A DNA stretch of 51,123 bases from Elusimicrobiota bacterium (GTDB lineage: Bacteria; Elusimicrobiota; Elusimicrobia; Elusimicrobiales; UBA9959): assembly GCA_016234365.1 (NCBI GenBank), contig JACRER010000058.1, positions 1 to 51,123 on the forward strand, given 5' to 3'. The position numbers and the translations under genes are program-made. Of this stretch, positions 32,023 to 41,223 are shown piece by piece. The notes beneath the pieces were generated by a model. It ran no database searches. It saw only the letters and a list, made by a program, of their open reading frames with translations, and was not told the origin of the DNA. The first letter of the stretch is position 1; the number at the start of each line of letters is the position of its first letter.

Positions 32023-33222
32023 TCAGCCGCAGCAGCAGGCGCACTCGGCCTTCGGAGCGCCGGCGGCTTTCTTCGCCAGCGTCGAGGCCATATCGGTCTT
32101 CTCCCAAGCGAACCCGCTGCGGCCGAAGTGGCCGTAGGCGGCGGTCCGGCGGAAAACGGGCGCGCGCAGCTTCAGCGTCTCGATGATGCCCTTGGGCGTC
32201 AGCTTGAACGTGGAGCGCACTATCTGCACCAGTTTCTCGTCGGCTATCCTGCCGGTGCCGTGGGTGTCCACGTACAGGCCCACGGGCTCGGCCACGCCGA
32301 TGGCGTAGGCCAGCTGCACGGTGCACTCGCAGGCGAGCTTGGCCGCCACGATGTTCTTGGCGATGTAGCGGGCCATGTAGGCCGCGGAGCGGTCCACCTT
32401 CGTGGGATCCTTGCCGGAGAACGCGCCGCCGCCGTGCGGGGCCACGCCGCCGTAGGTGTCCACTATGATCTTGCGGCCGGTCACGCCGGTATCGGACTGC
32501 GGGCCGCCCACCACGAACTTGCCGGTGGGGTTAATGAAGATCTTGGTGTTCTTGTCCATCATCTTCTTGTCCACGATGGGCGCGATCACGGCTTCGATGA
32601 TCTCCCGGCGGGACTTCTCGGTGATCTGGTGGCCGGACTTGTCCAGGATCTCCTCGGTGTGCTGCGAGGAGACCACGATGGTCTCTATGCGCACCGGTTC
32701 GCCGTCGTGGTATTCCACGGTCACCTGGGTCTTGCCGTCGGGGCCGAGGTAGGGCAGGATGTTCTTCTTGCGGACCTCGGTGAGGCGCATGGAGAGGCGC
32801 TGGGCCAGCTGCAGCGGCAGCGGCATCAGTTCGGGCGTCTCGTCGGAAGCGTAACCCACCATAAGGCCCTGGTCGCCGGCGCCGCCGGTGTCCACGCCCT
32901 GGGCGATGTCCGGGCTCTGCCGGCCGATCACGTTGATGACCGCGCAGGTCTCGTAGTTGAAGCCGTATTTGGCGTGCGTGTAGCCTATGTCCTTTATGAC
33001 ATTGCGGGCCAGGGTGTCTATGTCCACGTAGGTCTTGGTGGTTATTTCTCCGCCCACCACCACCATGCCGCGGGTGATGAAGGTCTCGCAGGCCACGCGG
33101 CCCATCTTGTCGTCCTTCATGATAGCGTCCAGCACCGCGTCCGAGATCTGATCGCAAACCTTGTCGGGATGCCCCTCGGTCACCGACTCCGAACTAACGT
33201 ACCTCTTGCCTTTGAAGTTCAT
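32023..33222 (-). CDS. metK: S-adenosylmethionine synthetase with Cys-rich C-terminal tail
   Basis: A 399-residue protein of normal MetK architecture: [16 protein letters not shown] near the start, [20 protein letters not shown], and the P-loop-like [20 protein letters not shown]. It makes SAM from methionine and ATP. The tail is unusual: after [12 protein letters not shown] it ends CACCCG, four Cys in the last six residues. Such a tail could bind metal or be redox-active. An AGGAG site precedes the ATG. It lies 12 bases after the phosphohexomutase gene. SAM supply suits the many radical SAM enzymes in the window. Confidence 0.96.
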   Translation of the reverse strand: MNFKGKRYVSSESVTEGHPDKVCDQISDAVLDAIMKDDKMGRVACETFITRGMVVVGGEITTKTYVDIDTLARNVIKDIGYTHAKYGFNYETCAVINVIGRQSPDIAQGVDTGGAGDQGLMVGYASDETPELMPLPLQLAQRLSMRLTEVRKKNILPYLGPDGKTQVTVEYHDGEPVRIETIVVSSQHTEEILDKSGHQITEKSRREIIEAVIAPIVDKKMMDKNTKIFINPTGKFVVGGPQSDTGVTGRKIIVDTYGGVAPHGGGAFSGKDPTKVDRSAAYMARYIAKNIVAAKLACECTVQLAYAIGVAEPVGLYVDTHGTGRIADEKLVQIVRSTFKLTPKGIIETLKLRAPVFRRTAAYGHFGRSGFAWEKTDMASTLAKKAAGAPKAECACCCG

Positions 33223-33234
33223 TTTCTTCTCCTT

Positions 33235-34647
33235 TTACTTCTGTTCTACCAGCTTGAACGCCAAGTCCAGGAATTTCTTGGTATTTTCCTGGCTGTCAGT
33301 CTCGGCGTAGGTCCGAAGCAGCGGCTCGGTGCCTGACGGGCGCATGAGCACCCACCAGTCGTTGTCGAGCACTATCTTCAGGCCGTCTATCGTGTTTGTC
33401 TCGGTTATCTTGTGACCGAGCAGAAGCTTGGGCAGCTTCTTTTTTATCTTCACCGCGAAAGAGTGTTTATTGGGGATGGCCTTTTCCAGCGTGAAGTCGC
33501 GGCGCACAAAGGTTGACTTGCCGTACTTCTTCTCTATCTCGGCGTACAGCGCGGACACCGGTTTGCCGGTCTTCACGGCCATCTCCATCACGAACAGGGC
33601 CGTCAGGGCGCCGTCGCGCTCGGGCAGGTTACCCTTCCACGCGTAGCCGCCGGATTCCTCCACGGCAAAGGTCACGTCCTCATGCAGCATCTTCTCGGCC
33701 AGGTATTTAAAACCTACCGGGGTCTCCTCAAAAGGCAGGCCCGCCGCGCGCGCTATGCGCTTGGTCAGAAAGCCCATCGATACGGCCTGGGCCACCTTGC
33801 CCTTATAAGTCCCCTTGGAAAGCAGGTAATTGAGCAGCAGCGGGCCGGTCTGGCAGGGCGTCATATACTGGCCCCTGTCGGAGACCAGCGCAAAGCGGTC
33901 CGCGTCGCCGTCCAGCGCCACGCCGAACAGGGCCTTGTTCTTCTTCACGGCCTCCACCAGTTCCTGCAGGTTCTTCTCCACCGGTTCCGGGGCCATACCG
34001 CCGAACAGCGGGTCGTGCCGGTCGCGCAGCTTTATGACGTTCTTGCCGGTAAAAAGGTCTTCGGCGGTCTCGGCGCCCACGCCGTACATGAAGTCCACCA
34101 CCACCTTGCCCGGCAGCTTGCCCAGCACCTTGGCGGCGGGCACCTTGGAGTTGAGGTAATCCACATAGGTCTTGCGGAAATCCTTCATTACCAAAGGGGC
34201 GCCCGTGGGCTTCATAGGCGTGGCCTTGGCCACATAGTTCTCAATTTCGGCGGTCACCGAAGGCGGCGCGGAACGGCCGTTCTGTTTAACCTTGATGCCG
34301 TTGTAATAATGGCGGTTGTGGCTGGCGGTGATCACCACGCCTATGCCGTAGCCCTTGGCGGTCAACAGGCTCACGGCCGGGGTGGCCAGCGGCGTGGAGG
34401 ACAGCGTTACGTTAAGCCCGTTGGCGGCCAGCACTTCGGCCACCGTGCGGGCAAAACGGTCCGACATGAAGCGCCGGTCGTAGCCCACGGCCACGGTGGG
34501 CTTGTCCGTGCGCATGTATTTATAGGCGATGTAATCGGCCATGCCCTGCGCGGTCTTGCGCACGACATCGTAAGTGAAATCCCTGGCTATGATCCCGCGG
34601 AAGCCGTCGGTCCCGAAAGAGATATGATTTGCCTGGTGGGAACTCAT
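33235..34647 (-). CDS. Phosphoglucomutase/phosphomannomutase family enzyme
   Basis: A 470-residue protein with the four-domain alpha-D-phosphohexomutase pattern: FGTDGFRG at the start, catalytic Ser109 in TASHN, metal-binding DGDADR (247-252), sugar-specificity loop VEESGGYAW and C-terminal RPSGTEP. It converts hexose 6-phosphate to hexose 1-phosphate for glycogen or surface sugar synthesis. Substrate (glucose, mannose or glucosamine) cannot be fixed by sequence alone. A GAGAGGA ribosome site precedes the ATG. It is the first gene of an operon with metK. Confidence 0.93.
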   Translation of the reverse strand: MSSHQANHISFGTDGFRGIIARDFTYDVVRKTAQGMADYIAYKYMRTDKPTVAVGYDRRFMSDRFARTVAEVLAANGLNVTLSSTPLATPAVSLLTAKGYGIGVVITASHNRHYYNGIKVKQNGRSAPPSVTAEIENYVAKATPMKPTGAPLVMKDFRKTYVDYLNSKVPAAKVLGKLPGKVVVDFMYGVGAETAEDLFTGKNVIKLRDRHDPLFGGMAPEPVEKNLQELVEAVKKNKALFGVALDGDADRFALVSDRGQYMTPCQTGPLLLNYLLSKGTYKGKVAQAVSMGFLTKRIARAAGLPFEETPVGFKYLAEKMLHEDVTFAVEESGGYAWKGNLPERDGALTALFVMEMAVKTGKPVSALYAEIEKKYGKSTFVRRDFTLEKAIPNKHSFAVKIKKKLPKLLLGHKITETNTIDGLKIVLDNDWWVLMRPSGTEPLLRTYAETDSQENTKKFLDLAFKLVEQK

Positions 34648-34715
34648 TAATTATCCTCTCTTTAAAAGTAAACAAAACCCGGCAGGCGCCGCCGCCGCCA
34701 GAACAATGTATTTAT

Positions 34716-34745
34716 ATATTATTAAAAATATAGGGGGAACTTCAA
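34716..34745 (-). promoter_or_regulatory. Probable promoter for phosphohexomutase-metK operon
   Basis: On the minus strand, TTGAAG (34745-34740), an 18-base spacer, then TAATAT (34721-34716), in the only AT-rich part of the 200-base gap. The rest of the gap (34750-34800) holds a short CGGCCGG/CCGGCCG inverted repeat. Confidence 0.45.
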
Positions 34746-34796
34746 ATCGCAGAAAGCGGCACGGCCGGCCTTACCGGCCGCAGGCGGCCTGGCGAA

Positions 34797-34828
34797 ATAA
34801 AAAGGGACGCCGGATCCCGGCGTCCCTT
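34797..34828 (-). terminator. Intrinsic terminator for the secreted protein gene at 34849
   Basis: A 12-bp stem AAGGGACGCCGG (34802-34813) and CCGGCGTCCCTT (34817-34828). On the minus strand it is followed by TTTTTATTT, 20 bases after the stop codon. Confidence 0.88.
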
Positions 34829-34848
34829 CTTATTTGAGGCGGCGCGCG

Positions 34849-35211
34849 TTACGGCTTGGCCGGAGCGGCGGGCTTGGCTTCGGAGAAGGACTCCACCTTC
34901 AGCGCGGCCAGCGGGTACTTGGGCGGCCTGGCCGGCAGGAACTCGCCGAGGACGGTGATGGTCTTGCCCGCCATGCCCTCGAGGGTTTTAAAGGACTTCT
35001 TGTCCTTGCCGGGGAGCAGCTTTATGCTGTCCGCGCCGACGACGAGGAGGACGGTGTCGTACTTTTCCTTCTTGGCCGTGTCGGCCTTCTGCACCTGGAC
35101 GACGCCGGTCTTTTCCACCAGCTCCGCCTTCTTCTCCTGCTTGGGGGCCTGCGCGGAGGCCGCGCCGGCCAGCAGGGACGCCATTACCAGACCGCCGAAT
35201 ATTTTTTTCAT
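34849..35211 (-). CDS. Small secreted protein of unknown function
   Basis: A 120-residue protein with a signal peptide (MKKIFGGLVMASLLAGAASA) and a ribosome site (GGAGAG). The mature part opens with charged residues. A likely small beta domain follows (VLLVVGADSIKLLPGKD, GMAGKTITVLGEFLPA) that resembles OB-like folds. It ends in a Lys/Pro/Ala tail. It is monocistronic, with its own terminator. No enzyme motif is visible. Confidence 0.78.
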   Translation of the reverse strand: MKKIFGGLVMASLLAGAASAQAPKQEKKAELVEKTGVVQVQKADTAKKEKYDTVLLVVGADSIKLLPGKDKKSFKTLEGMAGKTITVLGEFLPARPPKYPLAALKVESFSEAKPAAPAKP

Positions 35212-35330
35212 GTTCTCTCCTTTCTACCGACTATTAGGTGAATGATACATCTTTGTCCGAACCGCAGGAAACATAAGGCGAAGGATCCCCTCACCTGTTC
35301 AAGCATGTTCCCATGCTTGCCAGTTCTATC

Positions 35331-36422
35331 CTAACTAATTATTTTATTCATCAACGCCACCATGACAGCTTTTTCCAGGCTGGCGGCGGGGGCGGTTTTG
35401 CCGGGGGCTTGTATAATGGCGGTTACGCCGCGCGGGCGGCGGGAATTGCGGAAAGCGGAACTGCCGCAGACCACGAGCGCGGGAATGCCGGCCGCCCGGG
35501 CGGCGGCTATGGCCGCGCCGGGGGCCTTGCCGTAAAAGGTCTGTTCGTCGAAACGCCCCTCGCCGGTGATCAGCAAGTCCGCGCCGGCCAGCGCCCGGGC
35601 GAAGCCGATCCGCCCCAGCACGAAGGCAGAGCCGTCGCGCAGCTCCGCGCCGAAGAAAGCCGCCAGCCCCGCTCCCAGGCCGCCGGCGGCGGCGCCGCCC
35701 GGCAAGCGGGCTATGTCCGCGCCCAGGCAGCGCTTCAGCACGCGCGCGTAGTTATGCAGCGCCGCTTCCATAAATTCCACTTCGGCCGGACCGGCGCCTT
35801 TTTGCGGGCCAAAAACGCGGGCCGACCCCAGCCGGCCGCAAAGCTTGTTCTTAACGTCGGCCAGGCCGACGACACTCACCCCGGGGAGCGCCCTCCGGGG
35901 CGCAACTATTTCCCGCAGCGCGGCCAAGCCGCGCGCGCCGCGAGGCACCGGGCGGCCCTGGGCGTCCAGCAGTTTAAAACCTAAAGCTTCGGCGCAGCCG
36001 GCCCCCCCGTCGTTAGAGGCGCTGCCGCCCAGCCCCACGGCTATCTCGCGCGCGCCGCGCGCCGCGGCCGCCGCCATAAGCTGGCCAACGCCGTAAGTAG
36101 AAGCGTCCAGCGGGCGCAAGCCGGAATTTCCCAGCAGGCGCAAGCCGGCGGCTTCGGCCATTTCCACAAAGGCGGTTTTTCCGGCCAGCAGCCACCGGGC
36201 CTTTACGGGCCGGCCGAGCGGGCCTTCCACCAGGCAGCGCGCAAGCCGGCCGCCCAGGTCCGAGCGCAGCGCGTCCAGCAGGCCGTCGCCGCCGTCGGCT
36301 ATGGGCAGCGTGCGCACCTCCGCCCACGGCCTGGCGCGCCGCGCGCCGCGCGCCAACGCCGCGGCCGCGGCCGGCGCCGTAAGCGTTCCTTTGAACGCGT
36401 TGGGGGCTATCAAAACTTTCAT
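35331..36422 (-). CDS. Glycerate 2-kinase (GarK/GlxK family)
   Basis: 363 residues from the ATG at 36422; the longer open frame upstream is antisense to the divergent radical SAM gene. Family motifs: APNAFKGTLTA at the N-terminus, LPIADGGDGLLDAL, VGLGGSASNDGGAG, VFGPQKGA, and ITGEGRFDEQT near the end. It phosphorylates glycerate to 2-phosphoglycerate, feeding lower glycolysis. It stands alone between intergenic gaps. No glyoxylate or tartronate genes are adjacent. No ribosome site is evident. Confidence 0.94.
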   Translation of the reverse strand: MKVLIAPNAFKGTLTAPAAAAALARGARRARPWAEVRTLPIADGGDGLLDALRSDLGGRLARCLVEGPLGRPVKARWLLAGKTAFVEMAEAAGLRLLGNSGLRPLDASTYGVGQLMAAAAARGAREIAVGLGGSASNDGGAGCAEALGFKLLDAQGRPVPRGARGLAALREIVAPRRALPGVSVVGLADVKNKLCGRLGSARVFGPQKGAGPAEVEFMEAALHNYARVLKRCLGADIARLPGGAAAGGLGAGLAAFFGAELRDGSAFVLGRIGFARALAGADLLITGEGRFDEQTFYGKAPGAAIAAARAAGIPALVVCGSSAFRNSRRPRGVTAIIQAPGKTAPAASLEKAVMVALMNKIIS

Positions 36423-36473
36423 TGCTAAATGATAGAATAAATACGGGCCGCGGGAGAACGCGGCCGCACCAAC

Positions 36474-37130
36474 ATGAGCGGCGAAAAACCAACCATAGTC
36501 TACCGCTATAACGGCGGACTTTACGTAAACCTGACCAACAGGTGTCCCACGGCCTGCGTCTTCTGTATCAAGAACGCGTGGAAGATGGACTACCGCGGCA
36601 GCGACCTCAACCTCGGCGGCAACGAGCCCACCCCCGCCGACGTGCTGGCCGCCGCGAAGAAGGAATGGGAAGCCGCCGCTTTCACCGAACTCGTTTTCTG
36701 CGGTTACGGCGAGCCCACCATGCGCCTGGAGGCGCTGCTCGCCTGCGCGCGCCTTATCCGCAACGGCAAGGCCGACCCCCTGCCCCGCGACCTCAAGATC
36801 CGCCTCAACACCAACGGCCTGGCCAACGCGGTCTGGGGCCGCAACGTGGTGCCGGAAATGAAGGGTCTCATAGATTCCGTCCATGTGAGCCTTAACACCG
36901 CCGATCCCGCCCAGTGGGCCGCCGTAATGCGCCCCATGGAACCGTGGGCCGCCACCGGGTTCGAGAAGGTAAAAGAATTCATAAGGGAAGCCTCCCTGCT
37001 GCTGCCGGAGGCATACGCCACGGCGGTGGATAGCGGCGACGTGGACCTGGAAAAATTCAAGGACCTGGCCGCCAAACTGGGCGCCGAGCCGCGCGTGCGC
37101 CCGCGCCTGGACGAGGGGGAGGGCCGGTGA
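36474..37130 (+). CDS. Radical SAM protein of the TatD-linked type
   Basis: A 218-residue protein. C24-x3-C28-x2-C31 (NRCPTACVFC) binds the 4Fe-4S cluster, and GYGEPTMR is the SAM-binding motif. LYVNLTNRC and the following NAWKMDYRGSDLNL match a family usually found fused or next to TatD-like hydrolases; none is in this window. There is no SPASM domain. A GC hairpin (36446-36465) lies directly upstream. Its stop overlaps the next gene's GTG start, so it is the first gene of a three-gene operon. Function unknown. Confidence 0.85.
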   Translation: MSGEKPTIVYRYNGGLYVNLTNRCPTACVFCIKNAWKMDYRGSDLNLGGNEPTPADVLAAAKKEWEAAAFTELVFCGYGEPTMRLEALLACARLIRNGKADPLPRDLKIRLNTNGLANAVWGRNVVPEMKGLIDSVHVSLNTADPAQWAAVMRPMEPWAATGFEKVKEFIREASLLLPEAYATAVDSGDVDLEKFKDLAAKLGAEPRVRPRLDEGEGR

Positions 37131-37591
37131 TAGAACGCAAAGCCTGGCTGATGGCCGCGGCGCTGGCGGCGCTGGTGCTGGTGAGCGTGCCCAGCGTGCT
37201 GTTCAACAGCGCCGTGCAGAAGTATTTCTCTTTTATCGGCCACTGGAACGTGGTCATGCCCAAACCCGGCCGCGCGGCCTCGCTGCCCCCCCCCCACCCC
37301 CGGCACGACCGCCGGGCGGAGCCGCAGCAGCCGGAACTGCGCTTTGTGCGCTTCTCGGTAAAGGTTGCCGGCGCCAAAGAGGTAAAGATCGCCGGGGATT
37401 TCAATAAATGGAGCCCGGACGACCTGCCTCTCGCCAAACAGGACGGAGACCGCTGGGAAGCCCTGGTGCCCCTGCCGCCAGGTAAATACAGGTACATCTG
37501 CCGCATAGACGGCCAGGACGTGCTGGACCCGCTCAACCCGGACACCGACCTGGAAGCCGGCAGAAAAGTCTCGGTGCTTACGGTCCGATAA
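37127..37591 (+). CDS. Membrane-anchored protein with CBM48/AMPK-type glycogen-binding domain
   Basis: 154 residues from a GTG that overlaps the preceding stop (GTGA), with a GGGGGAGGG ribosome site. One N-terminal membrane anchor (about 6-25) and a Pro/His-rich linker (about 45-65) are followed by a C-terminal domain with VRFSVKVAGAKEVKIAGDFN and KWSPDDLPL, then GDRWEALVPLPPGKYRYICR and IDG, the isoamylase-N/AMPK glycogen-binding fold. It probably binds alpha-glucan at the cell surface or in the periplasm. It is followed without a gap by a putative glycoside hydrolase. Confidence 0.85.
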   Translation: MIERKAWLMAAALAALVLVSVPSVLFNSAVQKYFSFIGHWNVVMPKPGRAASLPPPHPRHDRRAEPQQPELRFVRFSVKVAGAKEVKIAGDFNKWSPDDLPLAKQDGDRWEALVPLPPGKYRYICRIDGQDVLDPLNPDTDLEAGRKVSVLTVR

Positions 37592-39271
37592 ATGCCCAAA
37601 AAAATATTAGCCGCCGCCCTGCTGCTGGGCCTCTGCGCCGCCGCCCGCGCGCAGCAAGCCATGCTCTGGATCCCCGCCGACGGTAAGCCGGCCCCTGAAA
37701 TACTTTCGCTGATGGAAGGCGACAAGGCGCTGCGCCTCACCGCCGCCTTCTCCGACCTGCCGGCCGACCTGGCCGAGCGCGTGCGCAAACTGGAGAAGGA
37801 CGGCCGGCTGGAACTGGCGCTGCGGCCCGCCGGCGACCCGCCGCTGCCGCTGCTTTACGGCGCCGCCGCGCCCGAGGTGAAATGGGCGGGCAAGCCGTCC
37901 ACCTCCACCCTGCCCTCCGACCAGTATTTCATGGGCCTTCGCATCGGGCTGGCCCGCGAGGCCGCCCTGAAAGACCTTAAAAAAGTCCCGGCCGGCTTTG
38001 TGTCCGTACCGGGCGGGCTCTCCCCCGACTATTTCCCCCTGGCCAGGGCCATGGGCGTGAAGTGGCTGGCCTGCGGCCCGCTGGCCTCCACCGCCGCGGC
38101 CGCGCTGTCCGCCGACGGCGTCTACGCCGTGCCTTTCGTCCCGGCCTCCACCCAGACCGCCGTGGCGCCCCCCCTCTTTGTGGTCTTCGACGAAACAGCC
38201 GTCCCCGACCCCGCGCCGCTGCGCGCGCAGCTCGCGGCGGAACTTGCCCCTTCGTCGCCGGTGCGGCGCGCGACCGTTTCCGAAGCGCTGGCGCAGGTCG
38301 TTGTGACCACCGCGTCACCCGCCGAGGCCTCGGCGCTGGCCGCCCCCTGGAGCGGCGACTATACCCCCTGGGCCTCCGCCCCGGGGCAGGCCGGCGCGCT
38401 GGCCGCCTTCGCGCGCACCCGCGCGGACCTGATGCTCCACCTCAATTCCCAGCAGGGCAACTACAAGCAGGCGGCCGGCCCCTTCGAGGAATATTTCTCG
38501 GCCGAAGCGGGCCCGGGACTGCGGGCGCTGGGGGACGCGGGGACCACCGCCGCGCAGGAGAGGGAAGCCGAGATACAGGCCTCCCTGGCCAACGCCTACC
38601 GCCTGATGCAGCGCACGCCGCCGCCCTGGGTTTTCTCGGGCCTGGCCGACGCCTCCGGCGCTCCGGAGCGCTCCGACAAACTAAAGATAACCCTGAAGGC
38701 CGGCGGCTTTGAACTGTTGAACGTGCAACGCAAGCCGGAACTCCCTTCGTCGCTGCGTTCGCCGCCCAACGCCGACCCTTACAAACTCTGGCGGCTCGCC
38801 TCTTTGCGCGTGGTTCCCTCGCCGGAAGACATCGCTTTCCATTTCACGCCCGAAGCGCTGGCCGTCCCGCTCCGTTCCAAAACCGGCTTCGGCTATATCC
38901 GGCTGGACCTCTACATAGACATCAACCACCGGCCCCGCGCCGGCATGACGCGCCCGCTGGACGGCCGGCCGCTGCGCTTCTTCCCGGACAACGCCTGGGA
39001 ATACGCCCTGGAGATCACTCCGGAAAGAGCGTCGCTCTATTCTATAACCCCCAAGGGACCCGTAGTCGCCGGCACTTTTGCGCCAAAGGCCGAGAACGGC
39101 GAGATAGCGGTGCGCGTGCCGCGCGCCGTACTGAAAGGCAACCCGCTGCTTTGGGGTTACGCCGCGCTGCTGCTGGCGCCCAAGGACGACAAAACTTTCG
39201 CGATAGCGGATTACGCCGCGGCGGAGATCGCCAACGGCTACATCTACGCGGTGCGCCCGGGCAAAAAATAG
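37592..39271 (+). CDS. Secreted GH57-like protein with glucodextranase-type C-terminal domain
   Basis: A 559-residue protein with a signal peptide (MPKKILAAALLLGLCAAARA). The first 320 residues look like a diverged polysaccharide deacetylase/GH57-type barrel (SVPGGLSPDYFPLARAMGVK, YTPWASAPGQ), but clear catalytic Glu and Asp are not certain. Residues about 340-555 match the glucodextranase C-terminal binding module (RLDLYIDINHRPRAGMTRPL, DNAWEYALEI). It starts on the base after the CBM48 gene stop. Together they suggest extracytoplasmic alpha-glucan handling. It may be a binding protein rather than an active enzyme. Confidence 0.75.
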   Translation: MPKKILAAALLLGLCAAARAQQAMLWIPADGKPAPEILSLMEGDKALRLTAAFSDLPADLAERVRKLEKDGRLELALRPAGDPPLPLLYGAAAPEVKWAGKPSTSTLPSDQYFMGLRIGLAREAALKDLKKVPAGFVSVPGGLSPDYFPLARAMGVKWLACGPLASTAAAALSADGVYAVPFVPASTQTAVAPPLFVVFDETAVPDPAPLRAQLAAELAPSSPVRRATVSEALAQVVVTTASPAEASALAAPWSGDYTPWASAPGQAGALAAFARTRADLMLHLNSQQGNYKQAAGPFEEYFSAEAGPGLRALGDAGTTAAQEREAEIQASLANAYRLMQRTPPPWVFSGLADASGAPERSDKLKITLKAGGFELLNVQRKPELPSSLRSPPNADPYKLWRLASLRVVPSPEDIAFHFTPEALAVPLRSKTGFGYIRLDLYIDINHRPRAGMTRPLDGRPLRFFPDNAWEYALEITPERASLYSITPKGPVVAGTFAPKAENGEIAVRVPRAVLKGNPLLWGYAALLLAPKDDKTFAIADYAAAEIANGYIYAVRPGKK

Positions 39272-39285
39272 GGCGGGAGGGACCC

Positions 39286-40041
39286 ATGGCAGACAGGGAC
39301 AAAATAGTCGCTTTCACCGACGCCTACCTGGCTTCGGCGCGGATAAAAGATTCCTCGCAGAACGGCCTGCAGGTGGAAGGTTCGCCGGAAGTGAAAAAAA
39401 TAGCTTTCGGCGTTTCCGCCTCGCTGGAATGCATAAAACGCGCGGCCGACTGGGGCGCGGATATGCTGGTAACGCACCACGGCCTGCTGTGGGGCCGGCC
39501 GGTTTCCGTCACCGGCCCGTTCAAGCGCAAGCTGGCCGCCCTGTTCGGCGCGGACATGTCCTTGTGCGCGTGGCACCTGCCGCTGGACATGCACCCCGCC
39601 TGCGGCAACAACGCCCGCCTGCTGGCCCTGCTGGGCGCCAAAAAACAGAAGCCCTTCGGCTCCTACGACGGGGAGACCATCGGCTTCAGCGGCACGCTGC
39701 CCAAGCCGCTGCCGATAGGCGCCATCGCCGCGGCGCTGGCCATAAAGCTGGACGCCGAACCGCTGTGCTTGCGCTTCGGCAGGGAAAAGATCCGCACCGT
39801 GGGCGTGGTAAGCGGGGGCGCCGCCCGCATGTTCGACCAGGCCATAGCCGCCGGGCTGGACCTTTACATCACCGGGGAAGCCGCCGAGCCCGTGCAGGAA
39901 CTGGCGCGCGAGACCAAGGCCAACTTTATAGCCGCGGGCCATTACAATACCGAGAAGCCAGGCGTTATGGCCCTCGCCGCCGTGCTGGAAAAAAAATTCG
40001 GGGTAAAGACGAAATTCATAGACATTCCCAACCCTGCCTGA
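39286..40041 (+). CDS. Nif3-like dinuclear metal centre protein
   Basis: 251 residues from the ATG at 39286 (GGGAGGG upstream). Metal ligands: His64/His65 (THHGLLW), Asp100 and His102 (HLPLDMHP), and the late GHYNTEKPG His and Glu. This matches the YbgI/Nif3 family, GTP cyclohydrolase I type 2-like in name, whose real activity is unsettled. The usual middle insertion domain is absent (short form). It starts 14 bases after the glucan-related gene and is probably co-transcribed. Confidence 0.92.
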   Translation: MADRDKIVAFTDAYLASARIKDSSQNGLQVEGSPEVKKIAFGVSASLECIKRAADWGADMLVTHHGLLWGRPVSVTGPFKRKLAALFGADMSLCAWHLPLDMHPACGNNARLLALLGAKKQKPFGSYDGETIGFSGTLPKPLPIGAIAAALAIKLDAEPLCLRFGREKIRTVGVVSGGAARMFDQAIAAGLDLYITGEAAEPVQELARETKANFIAAGHYNTEKPGVMALAAVLEKKFGVKTKFIDIPNPA

Positions 40042-40062
40042 CCTTTTTACGCGGGTAAGACC

Positions 40063-41223
40063 ATGAAAACAAAACACTTAGCCATAATGCTGACCGACAT
40101 AAAGGGCTTCACCTCCCGCACGGCGGCCTCGTCCCGCTCGGAAACGCTGGAGATGCTGCAGCGCCACAAGGACCTGGTGCTGCCGGTCATAGAAAAGCAT
40201 TCCGGCCGCGTGGTAAAGACCATCGGCGACGCTTTCCTGGTGGTCTTCGAAAGCCCCACCGACGCCGTGCTTTGCGGCGTGGAAGTGCAGGACGCGCTGA
40301 AGGCGCATAACGCGGAGAAGGCCGGCGCCGACCGCATAGAGATCCGCATCGCCATCAATTCCGGCGAGGTGACCGTGGCGGACGACGGCGACATCTTCGG
40401 CGACGCGGTCAACATCACCGCGCGCCTGGAAAGCATAGCCGAGGTAGGGCAGGTGTTCTTTACCGAAGCCGTCTACCTGGCGATGAACAAGAAGGAAGTG
40501 CCGTCCAGCGAGATAGGCTACCGCCAGTTCAAAGGCGTACCCGAGAAAATAAAGGTTTTCCGCGTGCTGCGCGAGGTCCCCGTGGGCGCGCAGCCGTTAG
40601 GCGACGAACTTGCGGAGGCCGGCGCCGCGCCCGCCGCCGCGCCCAAAGCCGCCGGCTTTTTTCACCGCCTGCTCTCCCTGCTGCTGGACGTGACCATCTT
40701 CATGATCCTCGCGGGCACGCTCGGCCTGCGCTCCTGCGGCCCCGACGCCATGGTATCCTCCGAAGAGGCCAGGGAAGCCGCCCCGCCCGCGATCGGCGTG
40801 AATAACGTCCGCATAGACAAGACCGGCATCAACATAACCGGCGACAAGGGCGAGACCATAGCCATAGGCAAGGCCGGCACGGTGATAAAAGGCCCGGACG
40901 GAAAGATCTGGGCCAAAAAGACCAGCACCAGATTCGCGGTAAACAAGGATAAGAAAAAAATACCGCTTTCGATGCTGATCTGGGTGATCTACGGCGCGAT
41001 CTTCATGTGGCGCCTCGGGTTCACCCCGGGCATGAAGATCATGAAGCTTAAGATAGTGGACCCGGCTACGGGCGGCCCGGTGCCGGCGGACAAGATCTTC
41101 CTGCGCGCGTTCTTCTCGCTGGTGTCGCTGTTCGGCTTGCTGGGCTACGTCTGGGCGCTCTGGGAAAAGGACCACCGCACCTGGCACGACATCATAGCCG
41201 GCACTACGGTAGTCAGGACCTAG
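40063..41223 (+). CDS. Class III adenylate cyclase domain fused to RDD membrane domain
   Basis: A 386-residue protein. The cyclase domain (about 1-170) has metal Asp12 (LTDIKGF) and Asp56 (TIGDAFLVVF), Lys52 positioned for adenine selection, and Asn117/Arg121 (GDAVNITARLE) for the transition state, so it looks active. After an Ala-rich linker an RDD domain follows: a first helix (about 205-228), a polar insert of about 90 residues with short IT-G repeats, then two helices ending in HRTWHDIIAGT. RDD proteins have transport or sensor roles. The layout suggests membrane input directly controlling cAMP synthesis. It ends 4 bases inside the convergent MFS gene. Confidence 0.87.
   Translation: MKTKHLAIMLTDIKGFTSRTAASSRSETLEMLQRHKDLVLPVIEKHSGRVVKTIGDAFLVVFESPTDAVLCGVEVQDALKAHNAEKAGADRIEIRIAINSGEVTVADDGDIFGDAVNITARLESIAEVGQVFFTEAVYLAMNKKEVPSSEIGYRQFKGVPEKIKVFRVLREVPVGAQPLGDELAEAGAAPAAAPKAAGFFHRLLSLLLDVTIFMILAGTLGLRSCGPDAMVSSEEAREAAPPAIGVNNVRIDKTGINITGDKGETIAIGKAGTVIKGPDGKIWAKKTSTRFAVNKDKKKIPLSMLIWVIYGAIFMWRLGFTPGMKIMKLKIVDPATGGPVPADKIFLRAFFSLVSLFGLLGYVWALWEKDHRTWHDIIAGTTVVRT

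Noticed and set aside
36423-36884. 154-codon upstream extension of the glycerate kinase frame
   Set aside because: Antisense to the radical SAM gene; the family N-terminus MKVLIAPNAFKG begins at 36422.
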